NCBI GenBank assembly: GCA_902770735.1
Contig: CACXUB010000006.1
Coordinates: 1 to 35,929, forward strand
DNA length: 35,929 nucleotides
Origin: an uncultured Bacteroidota bacterium
Lineage (GTDB): Bacteria > Bacteroidota > Bacteroidia > Bacteroidales > WCHB1-69
Direction of reading: 5' to 3'
The position numbers were made by a program, and so were the translations under genes. The notes under the pieces are model-generated. The model did no database searches. It worked only from the letters and a program-made list of their open reading frames with translations, and was not told the DNA's origin. Of this stretch, positions 26,146-33,563 are shown piece after piece (the stretch's first letter is position 1; every line of letters starts with the position of its first letter).

Positions 26146-26658
26146 ATGAACATATTAGGACTTTGCATTTTAGCGAGCGTCGCGATTTTGGTCGCGGGCG
26201 CGGTGTATGTCACGAAAATGGTCATGGAAGCGAAGGCGAAGATGGCCGCGTTGGAGGCCAGCAAGGGCAACCGGGCGGCGATACTGCCGTTGCGGCTCCA
26301 GGCTTACGAACGCATGGCGCTGTTTCTCGAGCGCATCGACCCCAACCAGCTGGTGATGCGCATCCACACGGGCGGGCTGACCGTCTCCCAAGAACAGAAC
26401 CTCCTGCTCACCGCCATCCGCAGCGAATTCGAGCATAACCTGTCGCAGCAGATCTACATCTCCGACAACGTCTGGCAGAAGGTCTGCGACGCCAAGGGCG
26501 ACATCGAGGCCATCATCAACACCGTGGCCGCCGACATGGACAAGGACGCCGAGAGCCGCGAGTTCGCCGAAACCGTCCTCGCCGTGACCTCCCAAAAACC
26601 CGTGGTGGAGTTGGCTATTCAGATTCTGAAGGCCGATATGCAGAAGTGGGCATACTAA
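26146..26658 (+). CDS. Small membrane-anchored protein, DUF7935-like
   Basis: The 170 residues start with one hydrophobic segment (about 3-24, LGLCILASVAILVAGAVYV) followed by a charged helical stretch (MVMEAKAKMAALEA) and a soluble helical domain with LRLQAYERMALFLERIDP and MRIHTGGLTVSQEQNLLL. This resembles an uncharacterised Bacteroidota family of small single-pass proteins. The orientation (N-terminal anchor, cytoplasmic body) is inferred. It is transcribed divergently from the hydrogenase-sensor genes and has its own promoter box. Two heptamer arrays follow the stop codon immediately. The function is unknown. Confidence 0.78.
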   Translation: MNILGLCILASVAILVAGAVYVTKMVMEAKAKMAALEASKGNRAAILPLRLQAYERMALFLERIDPNQLVMRIHTGGLTVSQEQNLLLTAIRSEFEHNLSQQIYISDNVWQKVCDAKGDIEAIINTVAADMDKDAESREFAETVLAVTSQKPVVELAIQILKADMQKWAY

Positions 26659-26661
26659 CGA

Positions 26662-26731
26662 GTTAGTAGTTAGTAGTTAGCAGTTAGTAGTTGGCCGGCA
26701 ACCGTTAACCATTAACCGTTAACCATTAACC
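26662..26731. repeat. Two heptamer arrays: TTAGTAG and GTTAACC/ATTAACC
   Basis: TTAGTAG units (with one TTAGCAG) occupy about 26662-26691, and GTTAACC/ATTAACC units about 26704-26731. Together they fill the gap between the DUF7935-like gene and the pruA promoter box. Confidence 0.88.
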
Positions 26732-26741
26732 AAATTTTTTG

Positions 26742-26749
26742 TATTTTTG
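26742..26749 (+). promoter_or_regulatory. -7 promoter box of pruA
   Basis: TATTTTTG matches TAnnTTTG, 52 nt before the start at 26801. The ATTAACC array sits just upstream, where the -33 element would be. Confidence 0.62.
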
Positions 26750-26800
26750 CACCGCAATTTTACATCCTATCATAAAAATTAATAAGAACAAAGAATCATT

Positions 26801-28426
26801 ATGAACAACGCCAATTATGTATTCAGAGAGCCGAAGAATGAACCGGTTTTCTCTTATGCACCCGGCACGCCGGAAAGAGCACTGCTCCAAAAAGAACTGG
26901 AAAGACAATACAACCAAGAGATTGAGATCCCGCTGATCATCGGCGGCAAAGAGGTCAAGACCGGTGACATGGGACAGGTGGTGATGCCCACCGAGCACAA
27001 TCATGTGCTGGCAAGATACCACAAAGTGGGCGCCAAAGAGGTGCAGATGGCCATCGACGCAGCCATGGCTGCCAAGAAAGATTGGGAGGAGACTCCGTGG
27101 ATCCAACGCGCCTCCATCATGATGAAAGCCGCCGAGCTGCTCGCCACCAAATACCGTTACATCCTGAACGCCTCCTGCATGTTAGGACAGGGCAAGAGCC
27201 CCATGCAGGCCGAAATCGACTGCCCGTGCGAGGCCATCGACTTCCTGCGTTTCAACACCTATTTCGCCTCCCAGCTCTACAGCCAGCAGCCCATTTCGGA
27301 CCACGCCACGCTGAACCGCAACGAATACCGCGGCATGGAAGGTTTCGTGTACGCCATCACCCCGTTCAACTTCACCTCCATCGCGCTGAACCTGAACGTG
27401 GCCCCCGCCCTCATGGGTAACGTCACCATCTGGAAACCGTCCACCACGGCCATCCTTTCCAACTACTACCTGATGAAACTCCTCCAGGAGGCCGGTCTTC
27501 CCGACGGCGTCATCAACTTCCTGCCCGGCAGCGGCTCCGTCATCAGCAGCGTCGCCTTCAAGTCGCCGCACTTGGCTGGTATCCACTTCACCGGCAGCAC
27601 CGGCACTTTCAAGAGCTTCTGGAAACTCATCGGCGAGAACATCGACATTTACAACACCTACCCGAAGATTGTGGGTGAGACCGGCGGCAAGGACTTCATC
27701 TTCGCCCACAAGACCGCTCCCGCCCGCGAACTGGCCGTCGCCATCCTGCGCGGCGCCTTCGAGTACCAAGGCCAGAAGTGCTCCGCCGCTTCCCGCGCCT
27801 ACGTGCCCGAATCCATCTGGGAGGAAACCCTGCAACATATCAAAGACATGATGAAGACCGTGAAGATGGGTGATGTCCGCGACTTCTCCAACTTCGTGAA
27901 CGCCGTCATCGACGAGAAATCCTTCGACAACATCGCCGGCTACATCGACCGCGCGAAAGCTTCCCCGGACGCTGAAATCGTGCTCGGCGGCAACTACGAC
28001 AAATCCGTCGGCTACTTCGTGGAACCCACCATTATCCTGGCCAAGACCACGGATTACGAGTCCATCCGCGAAGAAATCTTCGGACCGGTCATCACGGTGT
28101 ATGTCTATGAAGACGACAAATACGAGGAAATGCTGCATGTTTGCGACGAGACTTCGCCGTATGCGCTCACCGGCTCCATCATCGCCCGCGACCGCTACGC
28201 GATCATCCAAGCTGAGAACATCCTGCGCCACTGCGCCGGCAACTTCTACATCAACGACAAGCCGACAGGCGCGGTGGTGGGTTGCCAACCCTTCGGCGGC
28301 GCCCGCGCTTCCGGCACCAACGACAAGGCCGGCAGCATTCTCAACTTGGTTCGCTGGATCAGCTCCCGCTGCATTAAGGAAACCTACGTTCCTGCAACGG
28401 ATTACGGCTATCCGTTCCTCGGATAA
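26801..28426 (+). CDS. pruA: L-glutamate gamma-semialdehyde (1-pyrroline-5-carboxylate) dehydrogenase
   Basis: The 541 residues are an aldehyde dehydrogenase of the P5C dehydrogenase type, which oxidises glutamate semialdehyde to glutamate with NAD+ in proline and ornithine breakdown. Visible features are a cofactor-binding region with AITPFNFTSIALNLN and WKPSTTAILSNY, the turn FTGSTGTFKSFW, the general base in VGETGGKD (about E292), the catalytic cysteine in GQKCSAASR (about C327), and EEIFGPVITVYVY and FGGARASGTNDKAG near the C-terminus. The length fits stand-alone PruA; the proline dehydrogenase domain is absent. It has its own promoter box and terminator. The product glutamate links it to the glutamine synthetase gene in this window, although the two are not co-transcribed. 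Confidence 0.94.
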   Translation: MNNANYVFREPKNEPVFSYAPGTPERALLQKELERQYNQEIEIPLIIGGKEVKTGDMGQVVMPTEHNHVLARYHKVGAKEVQMAIDAAMAAKKDWEETPWIQRASIMMKAAELLATKYRYILNASCMLGQGKSPMQAEIDCPCEAIDFLRFNTYFASQLYSQQPISDHATLNRNEYRGMEGFVYAITPFNFTSIALNLNVAPALMGNVTIWKPSTTAILSNYYLMKLLQEAGLPDGVINFLPGSGSVISSVAFKSPHLAGIHFTGSTGTFKSFWKLIGENIDIYNTYPKIVGETGGKDFIFAHKTAPARELAVAILRGAFEYQGQKCSAASRAYVPESIWEETLQHIKDMMKTVKMGDVRDFSNFVNAVIDEKSFDNIAGYIDRAKASPDAEIVLGGNYDKSVGYFVEPTIILAKTTDYESIREEIFGPVITVYVYEDDKYEEMLHVCDETSPYALTGSIIARDRYAIIQAENILRHCAGNFYINDKPTGAVVGCQPFGGARASGTNDKAGSILNLVRWISSRCIKETYVPATDYGYPFLG

Positions 28427-28452
28427 CCCGATTTGTTTCATAACTTTATGTC

Positions 28453-28482
28453 AGGCGGCTCCAAACGGTGCCGCCTTTTTTT
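28453..28482 (+). terminator. Intrinsic terminator of pruA
   Basis: AGGCGGC pairs with GCCGCCT, with an inner CC/GG pair around AAAC, followed by a run of T. It lies in the short gap to the convergent GSCFA gene; on the minus strand no T-run follows. Confidence 0.9.
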
Positions 28483-28500
28483 GTCATGAAACCTCCTACC

Positions 28501-29361
28501 CTACCGGAATTTCCGATGGTTGAGGAAACGGTTCTCCCGCTCGATCTCCGTCATCCGCGCCCGCGTCTCCTCCGTGAAGAAAGACTCCGCCAATTTTTCC
28601 TCCAAATAATTGACAGCCATGTCGTTGGGATGGCAAAGATCCTTGGCGTAGAAACGATAGTCGCGCAAATCGTCCATCAGATACTCGTAAGCGGGGAAAT
28701 AAAACGTGAACTCGTTGTCCACCAATTTCTCGACACTCAGCAACAGAACGGATTTGCTCAGCGCGTTTTCGTGCGCACCGTCGCCCAAGTGCCGCACCGG
28801 ACTGACCGTGAAGATAACCTTCATCTCCGGACAAGCCTCCTTCAGCAACGCGAGCGTGCTATTCCACTGGGACACAATCTTTTTCACATCCAAACGCAAC
28901 CGCTCGAACTGGTGGTTCGGGATTTTGTGGCAGTTGGAGACAATCAGATCACGCGGGATGAACTTGTAGCAGAACGCTGTGCCGAACGTGATGAACAGGT
29001 AGCGGGTTTTGCGCAGGAAATCCGCACAACGCTCCAGATTTTCATCAATATTGGATTCGAACTCTTCGAAATTCTCCTTCGAAAAGCGGCCGTGGTGGGC
29101 AAAACTGACCCAAAGGTCACGATATTTGTAAAAGTATCGGTTTTTGTCGAACAGGTCGGGCTGAAGCATATAGCGTATAGCCCTGTCGATGGAAATCGGG
29201 TTGAAGAGCACCCCGAACGGGTTGGAACAAACCTCGAAGCGGTGCGTGTCGAAATAGTGGCCCATGTTGTCGGAGAAGCAGGATCCGACCAACATCACGG
29301 AATCGGTCTCCTCGATGTGGAACGGAAACTCAGGGGCGGGGATTATGGTTCTGAACTGCAT
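28501..29361 (-). CDS. GSCFA domain protein (SGNH-hydrolase-like)
   Basis: The 286 residues begin with an N-terminal strand and the signature VMLVGSCFSDNMG (GSCF at 26-29). A conserved NPFGVLFNP segment follows near residue 47, with FTVSPVRHLGDG and a C-terminal DLCHPND (DxxH, about 242-245). The layout resembles SGNH/GDSL esterases, with GSCF as block I and DxxH as the catalytic Asp-His block; the activity of the family is not established to my knowledge. No signal peptide is visible, so it is probably cytoplasmic. It starts 6 nt after the helicase gene and is almost certainly in the same transcript. The link between the two functions is unclear. Confidence 0.88.
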   Translation of the reverse strand: MQFRTIIPAPEFPFHIEETDSVMLVGSCFSDNMGHYFDTHRFEVCSNPFGVLFNPISIDRAIRYMLQPDLFDKNRYFYKYRDLWVSFAHHGRFSKENFEEFESNIDENLERCADFLRKTRYLFITFGTAFCYKFIPRDLIVSNCHKIPNHQFERLRLDVKKIVSQWNSTLALLKEACPEMKVIFTVSPVRHLGDGAHENALSKSVLLLSVEKLVDNEFTFYFPAYEYLMDDLRDYRFYAKDLCHPNDMAVNYLEEKLAESFFTEETRARMTEIERENRFLNHRKFR

Positions 29362-29367
29362 AGTCTA

Positions 29368-31746
29368 TTATTTGGGTATCAACAATTTAGCGAATTTTAA
29401 AACTAACGTTTTCGTACCAACGGTGTCGAAATGCACCACGGCACGGGCATCGGGTCCGGCACCTTCCACCGACTGGACGCGTCCGAAACCGAACTTGTTG
29501 TGATAGACGCGCACGCCCGGCTGGATGGACTCCGGGGCGGCAAGCTCGCCGATCTGCTCGAGGTTCACCTCCGTTTTCGTCTTCACCACAGGCTTGGGCG
29601 CGGGAGTAACCGGCTTGCGGGGTTCCCGACTGCCGAACGACGGCCGCGAACCGCCGGTGTTGAAGCGGAAACCGCCCGTTTTGGACTCGGAACCGCGCCA
29701 CCCGAACACGTCATCATCGCTGCCCTTGGATGCCTTCATCGTCACCTTCAGGAAGCGGCTGGGGATTTCGTCCAGGAAACGGCTGTCCTCGCACGGGCGC
29801 CGCTGTCCGTACTGGAACCGCGACATGGCCATGGTGAGGAACACCTGCTTGCGGGCACGCGTGAGCGCCACGTAAAACAGCCTCCGCTCCTCCTCCATCT
29901 CGTGGCGCGAATCCAGACTCATGGACGACGGGAAAAGGTTCTCCTCCATTCCGGAAACGAACACGTAATCGAACTCCAAACCTTTCGCGGAGTGGATGGT
30001 CATCAGCCGCACCACGTTCAAATCCTCGTCTTTTTCGCCCTTGTTCAGGTCTTTTTCGTCCAGCAAAGAGACGGACTCCATATATTGGTCCAACGACGGG
30101 AAATAGGTCTCCAGCATCTCGCCGGTCTCCTCGTTGAGGATGTTTTCCGGCTCGCGTTCCGTGAAGCTCTTCATGGCGTTCAACAGCTCGTTGACATGGT
30201 CGGCGCGTTCCTTCTCCTCGACGTTCTCGTTCAAGGCCTGGGCCACGCCGGACTTGCTGACAATCTGCATACCCAACTCATAGGCATCCATTTTGGTCAG
30301 CTGTGCCGAGAAACCGCTGATCAGGGTGGCGAAATCGCGCAGTTTGGCCGTCACCCCGCCGTTGAGTCCGGTGTTGAAGCGCTCCGGCGCAGCGACGACC
30401 TCCCACATCGGCACGCGGGCTTCCTGAGCCGTAGCCGCCACCCGCGCCACCGTGGTGTCACCGATGCCGCGCATGGGGAAGTTGATCACGCGGCGCAGCG
30501 ACTCCTCGTCGTAATGGTTGATCACCAACCGGAAATAGGCCAGCATCGTCTTGATTTCCTTACGGTTATAGAAAGAGATGCTGCCGAAAATCTTATACGG
30601 GATGTGTCGCTTCACCATCGCCTCCTCAATGGCACGCGACTGCGTGTTCGTGCGGTACAAGATGGCGAACTGCCGGTTCTCGACGTGGTCGCGCATCTGC
30701 GTCTCGAAAATCTTGTTGGCAATCTCCTGCGCCTCCTCGAGGTCTGACCCGGCACGGATAATCTCGATTTTCGGGCCCTCGACATTCTCCGTCCAGACCT
30801 CCTTCGGCATCCTGTCCTTGTTGTGGCTGATGACCGCGTTCGCCGCGTTCACGATGTTCTGCGTGGAACGGTAGTTCTGCTCCAACTTGAAGATGCGCGT
30901 GGCCGGATAGTCGCGCTTGAAATTGAGGATGTTCTGGATGTCGGCGCCCCGGAAACCATAAATACTCTGCGCATCGTCGCCCACCACACAAATATTCTGG
31001 TTCAACGCCGCCAAACGTTTGATGATCAAGTACTGGGCGAAGTTGGTGTCCTGGTACTCGTCAATCAGGATATAGTTAAAACGGTTCTGATACTTGTACA
31101 ATGCCTCGGGCGAATCGCGCAACAGCACATTCATGAAGTACAGCAGGTCGTCGAAGTCCATGGCATTGGCCTTGTGCAGACGGTCGTTGTATTTGGCGAA
31201 GATCTGCGAAATCATCGGCTTGTTGGACATGCGGTCGGCGGCCTGGATGTCCGGGTTGTCGGCATATTCCTGCGCGGACAACAGACTGGACTTGGCCATC
31301 GAGATACGGCTGAGGATGAAACCCGGGGTATATTGTTTGGGGTCGAGCCCCATCTCTTTCACAATGCTCTTGATCAGCGATTTCGCGTCGTCAGTATCAT
31401 AAATGGTGATATTGTTGCTGAAGCCGATCTTTTCGGCCTCGACGCGAAGGATACGGTAGAACACGGAGTGGAAGGTGCCCATCGTCACGGCACGGGCGAG
31501 CTCCGCACCCACCAACTGGACGATACGCTCGCGCATCTCCGCCGCCGCCTTGTTCGTGAACGTGAGCGCCAGAATGCGGTACGGATTGACATTTTTCACC
31601 GCCAACATGTAGGCGATACGATAGGTGAGCACTCGGGTCTTTCCAGAACCAGCACCAGCCAAAACCATCACCGGACCCTCCGTCTGAGTTACCGCAATCT
31701 GTTGTTGTTCATTAAGTTCCGATAAAATTTTCTCTTCTTGGTTCAT
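29368..31746 (-). CDS. pcrA: UvrD/PcrA-type superfamily 1 DNA helicase
   Basis: The 792 residues form a 3'-5' DNA helicase involved in repair, replication-fork clearing and handling of stalled RNA polymerase. Motifs in order: Q-motif LNEQQQIAV, Walker A GAGSGKT (31-37), motif Ia LTFTNKAAAEMRERI, DEYQDTN (about 229), GDDAQSIYGFRGA, LEQNYRST, MTIHSAKGLEFDYVFVSGME (about 582) and FYVALTRARK (about 626). The C-terminus contains VYHNKFGFGRVQSVEG, the Tudor-like segment by which PcrA/UvrD contacts RNA polymerase. A TAGTTTTG promoter box lies 72 nt upstream. It is divergent from the small RNA unit and precedes the GSCFA gene by 6 nt. The name uvrD is equally usable. Confidence 0.94.
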   Translation of the reverse strand: MNQEEKILSELNEQQQIAVTQTEGPVMVLAGAGSGKTRVLTYRIAYMLAVKNVNPYRILALTFTNKAAAEMRERIVQLVGAELARAVTMGTFHSVFYRILRVEAEKIGFSNNITIYDTDDAKSLIKSIVKEMGLDPKQYTPGFILSRISMAKSSLLSAQEYADNPDIQAADRMSNKPMISQIFAKYNDRLHKANAMDFDDLLYFMNVLLRDSPEALYKYQNRFNYILIDEYQDTNFAQYLIIKRLAALNQNICVVGDDAQSIYGFRGADIQNILNFKRDYPATRIFKLEQNYRSTQNIVNAANAVISHNKDRMPKEVWTENVEGPKIEIIRAGSDLEEAQEIANKIFETQMRDHVENRQFAILYRTNTQSRAIEEAMVKRHIPYKIFGSISFYNRKEIKTMLAYFRLVINHYDEESLRRVINFPMRGIGDTTVARVAATAQEARVPMWEVVAAPERFNTGLNGGVTAKLRDFATLISGFSAQLTKMDAYELGMQIVSKSGVAQALNENVEEKERADHVNELLNAMKSFTEREPENILNEETGEMLETYFPSLDQYMESVSLLDEKDLNKGEKDEDLNVVRLMTIHSAKGLEFDYVFVSGMEENLFPSSMSLDSRHEMEEERRLFYVALTRARKQVFLTMAMSRFQYGQRRPCEDSRFLDEIPSRFLKVTMKASKGSDDDVFGWRGSESKTGGFRFNTGGSRPSFGSREPRKPVTPAPKPVVKTKTEVNLEQIGELAAPESIQPGVRVYHNKFGFGRVQSVEGAGPDARAVVHFDTVGTKTLVLKFAKLLIPK

Positions 31747-31817
31747 TTGTTTTATGTAGTTGAAAAGCGTTAATTTTAAGAGTTAATTGTTAAATTTGAC
31801 TTATAAAAAAATTATTT

Positions 31818-31825
31818 CAAAACTA
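31818..31825 (-). promoter_or_regulatory. -7 promoter box of the helicase/GSCFA operon
   Basis: The complement reads TAGTTTTG (TAnnTTTG), 72 nt before the helicase start. Only 21 bp separate it from the opposing box at 31847-31854. Confidence 0.55.
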
Positions 31826-31846
31826 ATTTTCATAAGAAAAATTTTT

Positions 31847-31854
31847 TATCTTTG
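31847..31854 (+). promoter_or_regulatory. -7 promoter box of the small RNA unit
   Basis: TATCTTTG is a perfect TAnnTTTG box facing into a 130-nt gap that has no annotated gene on the plus strand. Transcription would begin near 31860. Confidence 0.68.
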
Positions 31855-31859
31855 CGCGT

Positions 31860-31984
31860 CGAAAGCAATGACAAGAAAAAGGGCCGCCGGTAAGTCCCAC
31901 CTGATTTTTACACATTATCATAAAGTCCCACCTTTCAATAATTTGGCAATTACTCAATAAAAATCCGGCAGCCCCTTTTTTTTT
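31860..31984 (+). ncRNA. Candidate small RNA with end-to-end stem and duplicated C-rich 11-mer
   Basis: A perfect -7 box lies just upstream and a nine-T run ends the unit, giving a transcript of about 120 nt. GGGCCGCCGG (31881-31890) pairs with CCGGCAGCCC (31965-31974) with a single C/A mismatch, and flanking A and T runs extend the stem. The enclosed 74 nt are AT-rich and little structured and carry AAGTCCCACCT twice (31892-31902 and 31923-31933). A closing stem around a large open region recalls 6S-type RNAs and the Bacteroidales-1 RNA class, which also has this promoter type, but I cannot confirm identity. C-rich unpaired motifs in duplicate could be seeds for mRNA pairing. A 30-codon ORF lies inside, so a short coding RNA is the alternative. 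Confidence 0.6.
31868..31960 (+). CDS. Possible 30-aa ORF inside the small RNA unit
   Basis: The ORF starts about 8 nt after the predicted transcription start and ends just before the terminal stem arm. The peptide begins MTRKRAAGKSH and ends FNNLAITQ; it is basic at the N-terminus, with no signal peptide or known family. The two 11-mer repeats are read in different frames, which argues that they were conserved as RNA, not as peptide. It is probably not translated; it is listed because the unit holds no other gene. Confidence 0.2.
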   Translation: MTRKRAAGKSHLIFTHYHKVPPFNNLAITQ

Positions 31985-31992
31985 ATCTACAG

Positions 31993-32550
31993 TTAATCCT
32001 CCAGTTGGCTTATGACTTCCTCCACCTGGGCATACAGTTCTTCAAACCCTTCGTTGTTCATGAACACATAGTCGGCCATCTGCATGCAACGGCCGAGGTT
32101 TTGGTGGTTGGGGTCGTCGGAGGTCATCTCGCGTTCCTCGTTTTCGAGAAAAGTCTCGAAGGAGACATGATCGGTTTCAGACCCGCGGCCCACAATCCGC
32201 TCGTAACGGATTTTCGGGTCCGCGTCCACGCCGAAGAGCAAGAAATGTTCGTGCTGTCGCAACGACTCGACCTCGCCGGGCGTGCGAACACTTTCGATGA
32301 TGGCGTTTTCGCCGGCCTCGGCAGCCTGGAGGTAGAGTTGGTCGGTGATATACGAGGGACAGTGCGTGGCCCGCAAATCGTTGGCCAACACCACAAACGT
32401 GTCACGGTTCAGCTCCATCCCTCTCCGCTGCGCCTCCTCAATCAGGTAGCCACGCACAGAGTAGTGCCGATAGCCGTAATGTTCCTTCAGATAATCGACG
32501 ATGGTGCCTTTCCCGGCGCCGAGGGTTCCTGTGATACCTATGATTTTCAT
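31993..32550 (-). CDS. P-loop kinase-like protein (dephospho-CoA kinase/nucleotide kinase type)
   Basis: The 185 residues start at the ATG at 32550 (MKIIGITGTLGAGKG). The longer frame to 32577 runs through the terminator hairpin and is rejected. Walker A GTLGAGKG lies at about 7-14. ESVRTPGEVESL follows near the middle and FGVDADPKIRYERIVGR near 120, as in dephospho-CoA kinase and deoxynucleotide kinases. The end (QMADYVFMNNEGFEELYAQV) matches the C-terminal helix of these folds. It is shorter than and different from the usual CoaE, so the phosphate acceptor is uncertain. It follows the greA-HIT pair but is separated from it by a terminator-like hairpin ending 8 nt before its start codon. Confidence 0.78.
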   Translation of the reverse strand: MKIIGITGTLGAGKGTIVDYLKEHYGYRHYSVRGYLIEEAQRRGMELNRDTFVVLANDLRATHCPSYITDQLYLQAAEAGENAIIESVRTPGEVESLRQHEHFLLFGVDADPKIRYERIVGRGSETDHVSFETFLENEEREMTSDDPNHQNLGRCMQMADYVFMNNEGFEELYAQVEEVISQLED

Positions 32551-32557
32551 AACATTA

Positions 32558-32590
32558 GAAAAAAAGAGGTGGCACATTGCTGCGCCACCT
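32558..32590 (-). terminator. Terminator or attenuator after the HIT gene
   Basis: On the minus strand AGGTGGC pairs with GCCACCT around a 10-nt loop, followed by CTTTTTTTC. It starts 8 nt after the HIT stop codon and its T-run ends about 8 nt before the start of the kinase-like gene. Confidence 0.85.
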
Positions 32591-32597
32591 TCGGGAT

Positions 32598-32996
32598 TTA
32601 CTGAATGGCAGCGGAGATTTTGGCCGCAATCTCGGCGAACTCCTCCTTGGTGAGTTGCACACGCGGTGCTTTGAAGTCAAGGTCGCCCACCCCGTTGATC
32701 GGGACGAGATGGATGTGGTTGTGCGGCACATCGATGCCGATGACCGCCACGCCGATACGCTGGCAGGGCAGCACCTGCTTCATGGCCTTGGCCACCTTCT
32801 TCGCGAAGACCATCATATCGCCCAACATCTGGTCGTCCAAATCGAAAATATAGTCGTTCTGGAGTTTGGTGATCACAAGGGTGTGACCTTTGGCCAACGG
32901 CGAGATGTCGAGAAACGCGAAGAAACGGTCGTCTTCGGCAATCTTATAGCAAGGGATTTCCCCTTTGACGATTTTAGTGAAAATAGTCTCTTCCAT
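32598..32996 (-). CDS. HIT family protein (nucleotide hydrolase/transferase)
   Basis: The 132 residues show the HIT fold: N-terminal FTKIVKGEIPCYKIAEDD and FLDISPLAKGHTLVITK, and the histidine triad in VPHNHIHLVPI (about residues 89-97; HxHxHx). The central His attacks nucleoside phosphate bonds, typically adenosine phosphoramidates, in HINT-like members. The protein is full length and cytoplasmic. It starts 10 nt after greA, so the two form an operon. The physiological substrate is not readable. Confidence 0.92.
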   Translation of the reverse strand: MEETIFTKIVKGEIPCYKIAEDDRFFAFLDISPLAKGHTLVITKLQNDYIFDLDDQMLGDMMVFAKKVAKAMKQVLPCQRIGVAVIGIDVPHNHIHLVPINGVGDLDFKAPRVQLTKEEFAEIAAKISAAIQ

Positions 32997-33006
32997 AATG
33001 GTGAAA

Positions 33007-33480
33007 TTAACGTGAAATATCTAAGATTTGGAATTCCATCACGCCTGCGGGCGCCTGAACGGAAACCGTGTCTCCTTTGGAGTTGCCGATGAGGGCTTTG
33101 GCGATAGGGCTGGAAACGGAAATCTTACCGCCCTTGAGGTCCGCTTCAGACTCAGGGACAATGGTGTACGTCATCTCCATTCCGTTCTTCAGGTTCTTGA
33201 TTTTCACAATGGAATAGATCAGCACTTTGGAAACATCGATCTTGGATTCATCGAGGATGCGGGCCTTGGCGATGAGGTTTTTGAGATTGGCGATCTTCAG
33301 TTCGAGCATTCCCTGTGCCTCTTTGGCGGCATCATACTCGGCATTTTCCGACAGGTCTCCCTTGTCGCGGGCCTCGGCAATCGCCTGTGAGATTTTCGGA
33401 CGCTCTACAGCCTCCAACTGGTTTAATTCACGCTTCAGGGCATCCAAACCCTCCTGCGTATAATACTTTACATCTTCCAT
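33007..33480 (-). CDS. greA: Transcription elongation factor GreA
   Basis: The 157 residues have the GreA layout. An N-terminal coiled coil carries the acidic tip in KGDLSENAEYDAAKEAQG (about residues 40-57), where Asp/Glu side chains help RNA polymerase cleave backtracked RNA. The C-terminal FKBP-like domain follows, with SPIAKALIGNSKGDTVSVQA. The length is normal. It is the first gene of the greA-HIT operon. No TAnnTTTG box was found in the 83-nt gap upstream, which contains a 12-bp palindrome. Confidence 0.95.
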   Translation of the reverse strand: MEDVKYYTQEGLDALKRELNQLEAVERPKISQAIAEARDKGDLSENAEYDAAKEAQGMLELKIANLKNLIAKARILDESKIDVSKVLIYSIVKIKNLKNGMEMTYTIVPESEADLKGGKISVSSPIAKALIGNSKGDTVSVQAPAGVMEFQILDISR

Positions 33481-33502
33481 ATTTAGGTTATAAATTTACA
33501 CA

Positions 33503-33533
33503 AATAGAAGAGACCTTGACAGTCTCTTCTATT
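33503..33533 (-). terminator. 12-bp palindrome between the PorV-like gene and greA
   Basis: AATAGAAGAGAC and its exact reverse complement are separated by 7 nt. It lies 31 nt after the stop of the PorV-like gene. On the minus strand the stem ends in ATTTG, so the T-run is weak. A terminator for the upstream gene is the likeliest role. Confidence 0.6.
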
Positions 33534-33563
33534 TTCATAATATACAATAAAATAATCGGTTCT

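Noticed and set aside
27182-28441. 419-codon minus-strand ORF opposite pruA
   Set aside because: Antisense shadow of a well-supported gene with strong third-position GC bias; the translation has no domain.
29431-30747. 438-codon plus-strand ORF opposite the helicase gene
   Set aside because: Antisense shadow of pcrA; no domain seen.
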